From contig LJUE01000083.1 of assembly GCA_001303885.1 (NCBI GenBank), positions 1 through 16,773 on the forward strand: 16,773 bases of DNA, read 5' to 3'. The first letter of the stretch is position 1. Every line of letters begins with the position of its first letter. Origin of the DNA: Planctomycetes bacterium SM23_32 (GTDB lineage: Bacteria > Planctomycetota > Brocadiia > SM23-32). Of this stretch, positions 12,820 to 16,773 are shown piece after piece. The notes beneath the pieces are model-generated. The model was not told where the DNA came from, ran no database searches, and saw only the letters and a list, made by a program, of their open reading frames with translations. The translations under genes were made by a program, and so were the position numbers.

Positions 12820-15222
12820 CTATGGCTCGACGACGGTGAACGGGACGGCGGGCAGGATGCCGATGGACGACCGCCTGGTCGCGGGAGCGTCGGGATTGCC
12901 CTTGCGCTCCTCGTCGCTGACCTCCCACTCGGCGAAGCCCTCGACGATCAGGTTGCCGGCCAGCCCGGCCTGCGCCGCATCCCCCTCGGTCTGCACCGTG
13001 AAGGTGATGAGGTCCGCCGCACTGGCGAAGCCGCTGATCGTCAGTTTCTCCTTCGGCTCGACGACCTGCATACCGACGATCGGCACGCGCCAGCCGGGCG
13101 TCTTGCACCGCACCGTCGCCGTGCCCCCCACGGGGATTGGCACCGGCTCGTCGGCCTCGGGGACGATCGAGATGGGACCCCACTGGCTTGGCCTGACGTA
13201 GACGAGGAGTTCCTGCGAAGGCACCAGGTGGCGCCAGAGGAACGCCTGCGTCATGTCCTCGGCCGGGACCACCGGCCGGGTGACCGGCTGTCCGCCGATG
13301 GCCGCGCGGCCCTCCAGACGGAGCGCGACCGGCTGGCCCGGCACCTCCATGGCCCCCGTCAGCGTGATCGTCACGTGGGTGCTCCCGGGAGGGATGATCC
13401 CGCCGCTCAGCACGAAGCCGGCGGGCGGGTCTGCCAGGGCGACCCGGATCTCGCCGTCGAACCCCTCCTTGCGCAGGGCGTGCACCGTCAGCGGCACCAC
13501 GCGCCCGTAGGGCATGCTCAGGCTCGAAGGGGTGGCGCAGAGCGCGAAGTCGGGGCGCGGGGGGCCGATGCGCAGGCGGTAGCTGTGCGCCTCGCTGCCG
13601 GCGCCCTGCACGTCGGCGAGGGTCAGCACGTAGTTCCCTGACTGGGGAAGCCGCAGGCTCAGATACGAATCGGCGTGATGCGTCAGGGTCCCCATGTCGG
13701 GGTGGAGGATCGCTTCGCGGATCATATGGTCGTCGTTCCAGGCGACTACCCGGGCCGACATGTCGCTGAGCCAGACGACGGAGTCCAGCGGAGAGCCGAG
13801 GCGGCGCGCGAGCACTTCGACCACGACTTCCTGCCCGGCGCGGCCCGAGAACTGGAACGCGTCGGTCTCGTCGGGCCGGCCGATGCAGCCGTCCACGACG
13901 ACCGGCAGGGCGATGCGCTGCGCATTCTGTCGGCCGTCATTGGGTTCGACCTCCCGGACGCAGGGAAGCGGGTCAACGTGGTAGGTCGCCGGGTTGGACG
14001 TGAACCGGGACTCCCCGAGCGCCGCCTGCCGAACCGCGGGCCCTTCCGGCCCGGTGTCCAGCGGGAGCTGCCCGGACGGCAGATTCCACCCGCGCGCGTT
14101 GGCGAAGGCCCGGGCGCCCGTCTGTGCCCCCAGGGGGAAGATGTCCGTGATGAACGGCACCTCGCCGAGCACGACGCGGTAGACGAAGTCCTGACGCCCG
14201 CGGTAGATGGCGTCGCGTATCTCGAGTTCGTAGACGCCGTCGGTCGGCACCTCGTAGAGGATTACGGGGTCGGGGCGGAACGCATTGTCGTCGGCATAGG
14301 CGACGCGCCGGCCGCCGGGGTCGTACAGGCCGGCGACGGCCTGGAACCAGCCAGGCACGGCGTCGGCCAGGAAGGGGGCGAGTCGTCGCGCACGCACGTC
14401 AATGACGAGGTGCTGGCCGCGCTTTGCATGGAAGCGCAGCCGGTCAACGTCGCCGGGCAGGATCTGGCCGTTGATGACGGCCGGCAGGTAGACGGGCGCA
14501 GTCTCGGGCAGGTAGGTGTACTCCTCCGGGTCGTTCGGCTCCTGTTCCCGCGTCTCCGGGAGCGACGACACCTGGAAGGGCACGGGGTTGCTGAGGCCGA
14601 GCGCTGTCGCCAGCCTCAGTTCGCGTTCGCCGGGCGGCGCGTCGGCACTGACGATCACGGTGACCAGCACCATGTCGGAGAGCTGGGCGTTGGGCTGTCT
14701 CCTCTGCAGGTACTGCCACTCAAGGAAGGTGTTCGCGACCTCCTGGAGCTGCCTCAGGTCCTTGCGTTCGAGGTCACGCAGCAGCGGGTGCTGCGGCAAC
14801 TCGACGGGTCCGGTGGGGGCGGGCTCGTTCGGCGGCCTCGGATCGGGGTCCTGTCGCCACTGGCCGAGAATCCAGTCGGGGATTGATGGCGCGCGGCCCT
14901 GGCGCGCCAGCTCCGCAAGCTGCCGCTCGCGCAGCTCGCGCATCCGGCGCTGCAGTTCGCGGCGCTCGTCGCCGTCCAGGTTGTCGTCCGGGCGGTAGTG
15001 CTTGATGACGACGGCGCGCACGCCCTCTCCGGAGACGTACGCGCCGGTGACGTCCTGCAGAACCTGTCCGCCGACGATCACCTCGACGGTGGACCCGCGC
15101 TGTGCGCCGGCGGGATAGACATAGCCGACGCGCGGCTCCCAGCGCTGCTGCGCGCTGCAGCGTGCCGCCGGCCCTGCCAGGAGCGCCAGGACGAGCAGGA
15201 GCTTCGGTATGCGTGCGGACAT
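12820..15222 (-). CDS. Secreted protein with two bacterial pre-peptidase C-terminal (PPC) domains
   Basis: The 800-residue product begins at ATG 15222, 10 bp after the DUF1501 stop, so the two genes are probably translated from one message. Residues 1-25 are a signal peptide (LLLVLALLAGPAARCSAQ). Residues about 27-75 form an IPT-like module common in planctomycetes (PRVGYVYPAGAQRGSTVEV). Residues about 80-178 are a charged helical insertion rich in Arg and Glu (ERRELQRRMRELRERQLAEL at 87-106). Two PPC-type beta-sandwiches follow: one opening EQEPNDP (227-233) and one EVEPNDG (424-430), each followed by DVDRLRF or ETDAFQF, the usual domain hallmarks. C-terminal beta-modules end at TVVEP. These proteins are exported and probably lie in the cell envelope with the DUF1501/DUF1553 partners. 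No catalytic residues are evident and the molecular role is unknown. Confidence 0.85.
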   Translation of the reverse strand: MSARIPKLLLVLALLAGPAARCSAQQRWEPRVGYVYPAGAQRGSTVEVIVGGQVLQDVTGAYVSGEGVRAVVIKHYRPDDNLDGDERRELQRRMRELRERQLAELARQGRAPSIPDWILGQWRQDPDPRPPNEPAPTGPVELPQHPLLRDLERKDLRQLQEVANTFLEWQYLQRRQPNAQLSDMVLVTVIVSADAPPGERELRLATALGLSNPVPFQVSSLPETREQEPNDPEEYTYLPETAPVYLPAVINGQILPGDVDRLRFHAKRGQHLVIDVRARRLAPFLADAVPGWFQAVAGLYDPGGRRVAYADDNAFRPDPVILYEVPTDGVYELEIRDAIYRGRQDFVYRVVLGEVPFITDIFPLGAQTGARAFANARGWNLPSGQLPLDTGPEGPAVRQAALGESRFTSNPATYHVDPLPCVREVEPNDGRQNAQRIALPVVVDGCIGRPDETDAFQFSGRAGQEVVVEVLARRLGSPLDSVVWLSDMSARVVAWNDDHMIREAILHPDMGTLTHHADSYLSLRLPQSGNYVLTLADVQGAGSEAHSYRLRIGPPRPDFALCATPSSLSMPYGRVVPLTVHALRKEGFDGEIRVALADPPAGFVLSGGIIPPGSTHVTITLTGAMEVPGQPVALRLEGRAAIGGQPVTRPVVPAEDMTQAFLWRHLVPSQELLVYVRPSQWGPISIVPEADEPVPIPVGGTATVRCKTPGWRVPIVGMQVVEPKEKLTISGFASAADLITFTVQTEGDAAQAGLAGNLIVEGFAEWEVSDEERKGNPDAPATRRSSIGILPAVPFTVVEP

Positions 15223-15232
15223 AGTCAGGGGC

Positions 15233-16561
15233 TCACATGATCTCGGTCAGCAGGCCGCCGCTTCGCGCCCCGGCCTCGTCGGCCGGCAGCACCCGCGCGT
15301 CGAGCCCCCGCGGGTTGGGCAACGGGCCCTCGGGGTCTATGCCGAGCAGCGTGTAGATGCTGGCGAGAAGGTCGCGGGGGTAGACGGGGCGCTCGGCCAC
15401 CTCCTCGCCCGTCTCGTTGGAGGCGCCGACCACACGGCCTCCTTTGAAACCTCCCCCGGCGACGACGACGCTGAAGCACTGGCCGTAGTGCCCGCGCCCG
15501 CCGTTCCAGGGCGGCTCCCAGTCGATCTTCGGCGTGCGGCCGAACTCGCCACCCCACCAGACGATCGTGCTCTCCAGCAGGCCACGGTCGGACAGGTCCT
15601 GCAGAAGCGTCGCCATGCCGCTGTCCATCTGGGGCTGCTTCCAGCTCAGCGTGCCGAAGTGCTGCTTGTGCGTGTCCCACCCCTCGTAGTTGATGGTCAC
15701 GTAAGGCACCCCGTGTTCGACCAGCCTTCGGGCCACCAGGCACGCCTGGCCGAACGTGTTGCGGCCGTAGCGCTCCCGTGTCTCCTGGGTCTCCTGTGAG
15801 AGGTCGAAGATCTGTTTCATCTCGCCGAACATCATGTCGTAAGCCTCCTGCTCGCACCGGTCCAGTTCGGCGAAGTACGGATCGGAAGGCGCGGCCTGGC
15901 CGAGCGTGTCGAGCGCGTGCAGCAGTTCTCGCCGGCGGAGCTGCCGCTCGTCGGACACGCCGGGTGCGACGATCCCCTCGACCTCGAAGGGATCGCGATT
16001 GGGGTCTCCCCCCGTGGCGAACGGCCCATACTCCGAACCGAGGAAGCCGGCTTCGGAGAAACGGCCCTGGGGCTGCGTCAGGACGATGTAAGGCGGAGCG
16101 GACCCCCTGTAGCCCGCCCTGTAGCCCTTGAAGAGCGACACGACGGCTCCGGCCGACGGGTAGACCAGCCTGCCCGGCTGGCGGCCCGTCTGCATGAGGT
16201 ACGACGCCGTCTCGTGCGCGTTGCTGCCGTGCGTCATGCTGCGGATGATCGAGTACTTGTCCGCCTGCATGGCGAGCCGCGGCAACTGCGCGTTGACCTG
16301 GATGCCCTCGACGTTCGTGGGTATCGCGGTATCGAACGGCCCGCAGTAGTCGCGGCCCAGGCCCGGCTTGGGATCGAACGTGTCCAGGTGCGACGGGCCG
16401 CCCCACATCCATATCTGGATGACGGACCTTGCCGTCGGCTGCCGGACGGGCGCCGCCAGGGCGCCGAGGGGCCCGCCGAGGGCGAGCCCGGCCGCGCCCG
16501 CAGCGACGCGCCTGAGCGCCTCGCGCCGCGTGATCGCGCCTCTCTTCGATGCCTTCTGCAC
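15233..16561 (-). CDS. DUF1501 family protein, Tat-exported, alkaline-phosphatase-like superfamily
   Basis: The start chosen is GTG 16561-16559: a strong GGGGAGGG lies 8 bp upstream, and it lies just after the stop of the upstream gene. The longer ATG-initiated frame (from 16744) would overlap that gene almost wholly. The 442-residue product opens with a twin-arginine leader (TRREALRRVAAGAAGLALGG, 11-30), implying folded export. Diagnostic DUF1501 motifs follow: WMWGGPSHLDTFDPKPG (51-67), SMTHGSNAHETASYLMQTGR, EGWDTHKQHF and VWWGGEFGRTPKI (Glu339). Near the C-terminus are HYGQCFSVVVAGGGFKGG and PRDLLASIYTLLGIDPEG. The family is a structural relative of sulfatases and alkaline phosphatases, and the Asp/His pattern suggests metal binding. 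Its enzymatic role is unsettled; in planctomycetes it is almost always encoded beside DUF1549/DUF1553 proteins, as here. Confidence 0.93.
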   Translation of the reverse strand: MQKASKRGAITRREALRRVAAGAAGLALGGPLGALAAPVRQPTARSVIQIWMWGGPSHLDTFDPKPGLGRDYCGPFDTAIPTNVEGIQVNAQLPRLAMQADKYSIIRSMTHGSNAHETASYLMQTGRQPGRLVYPSAGAVVSLFKGYRAGYRGSAPPYIVLTQPQGRFSEAGFLGSEYGPFATGGDPNRDPFEVEGIVAPGVSDERQLRRRELLHALDTLGQAAPSDPYFAELDRCEQEAYDMMFGEMKQIFDLSQETQETRERYGRNTFGQACLVARRLVEHGVPYVTINYEGWDTHKQHFGTLSWKQPQMDSGMATLLQDLSDRGLLESTIVWWGGEFGRTPKIDWEPPWNGGRGHYGQCFSVVVAGGGFKGGRVVGASNETGEEVAERPVYPRDLLASIYTLLGIDPEGPLPNPRGLDARVLPADEAGARSGGLLTEIM

Positions 16562-16569
16562 TCCCGCTT

Positions 16570-16577
16570 CCCTCCCC
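16570..16577 (-). promoter_or_regulatory. Shine-Dalgarno sequence fixing the GTG start of the DUF1501 gene
   Basis: The minus strand reads GGGGAGGG here, 8 bp before GTG 16561 and 10 bp after the stop codon of the DUF1553 gene. No comparable site precedes any other in-frame start, which is why the GTG was chosen. Confidence 0.6.
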
Positions 16578-16587
16578 TGCCGCGTGT

Positions 16588-16773
16588 CTAGTGCCGGTAG
16601 AGGAACTCCTTGCTGTTGAAGAGCGCCCAGATGACGTCTTCGGCAGCCTGCCTCCTGTCCACACCGGGCGCGTCGAGGTAAGCCTCCACGGCCGCTGCTT
16701 CGGCCGGCGTCGGTTCGCGCGTAAGCACGGTCATGTAGAGCCATCGGATAACGCCGCGCCTGCCGTCGCCGCT
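16588..16773 (-). CDS. DUF1549/DUF1553-type protein, C-terminal end only
   Basis: The minus strand enters from the right edge in an open frame and ends at TAG 16590-16588, giving 61 residues. The sequence has the familiar C-terminus of planctomycete DUF1553 proteins: WLYMTVLTREPTPAEAAAVE (a helix with the L.R.PT..E signature), then AAEDVIWALFNSKEFLYRH, the near-invariant ED..WALLNS.EF..(R/N)H ending. In full-length relatives this follows cytochrome-c-like and DUF1549 domains, so the complete gene is probably large and exported. It ends 26 bp before the DUF1501 start, so the order DUF1553 > DUF1501 > PPC is likely one operon whose promoter lies beyond the window. Confidence 0.85.
   Translation of the reverse strand, partial: SGDGRRGVIRWLYMTVLTREPTPAEAAAVEAYLDAPGVDRRQAAEDVIWALFNSKEFLYRH

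Noticed and set aside
13675..14886. 403-residue plus-strand frame
   Set aside because: It is the shadow of the PPC protein; Arg/Gly/His/Val-rich with no domain.
16562..16744. N-terminal extension of the DUF1501 frame to ATG 16744
   Set aside because: It would overlap the DUF1553 C-terminus out of frame. The GTG at 16561 has a strong ribosome-binding site and puts the twin-arginine leader at the N-terminus.
1..16773. CRISPR arrays, insertion sequences, tRNA/rRNA genes, prophage, defence systems
   Set aside because: No spaced direct repeats, transposase motifs, RNA gene signatures or defence-gene domains were seen on either strand.

Overview
The window is GC-rich, compact bacterial DNA, most likely from a Planctomycetota or closely related PVC-type heterotroph. 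The strongest hint is the right-hand minus-strand cluster of a DUF1549/DUF1553-type protein (3' end only), a Tat-exported DUF1501 protein and a two-PPC-domain secreted protein, a trio characteristic of planctomycetes. The many large secreted enzymes built from beta-sandwich modules fit the same picture. No rRNA, tRNA, CRISPR array, insertion sequence or phage gene was seen.

Layout. (1) Positions 1-1061, minus: the 5' part of a secreted acetyl xylan esterase (AXE1 / cephalosporin-C deacetylase family) running off the left edge. (2) Positions 1062-1226: a divergent intergenic region with a good promoter-like pair on each strand. (3) Positions 1227-4675, plus: one large secreted GH123/DUF4091-like glycoside hydrolase gene, broken by a one-base frameshift near 2270. 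(4) Positions 4886-8477, plus: one large secreted gene joining an Asp-box (BNR, GH74-like) propeller, an Ig-like module, a carbohydrate-binding-like module and a family 44 glycoside hydrolase, broken by a second frameshift near 6174. (5) Positions 8787-10695, plus: an NAD-dependent epimerase/dehydratase-like protein followed 19 bp later by a Gfo/Idh/MocA oxidoreductase, probably one operon. The epimerase appears to lack about 55-60 residues of its Rossmann fold, in frame. (6) Positions 10823-12514, plus: a secreted right-handed beta-helix protein with a C-terminal F5/8-type (discoidin-like) module. (7) Positions 12562-12717, minus: a 51-residue remnant of a Hanks-type Ser/Thr kinase. (8) Positions 12820-16773, minus: PPC protein, DUF1501 protein and the end of a DUF1553 protein, read as DUF1553 > DUF1501 > PPC.

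The left and middle parts read as a plant or algal polysaccharide-degradation locus: deacetylation (AXE1), endo-attack on a beta-glucan or xyloglucan (propeller-GH44), removal of other sugars (GH123-like), a beta-helix protein that may bind or cleave uronic-acid polymers, and two cytoplasmic NAD(P)-dependent enzymes that could process released sugars. The substrate is inferred from families and neighbourhood only.

Four loci carry lesions: two frameshifts and two apparent in-frame internal deletions. Either the assembly has errors here or the locus is decaying. The sequence alone cannot decide, but the strong reading-frame conservation on both sides of each frameshift favours single recent events or sequencing errors.
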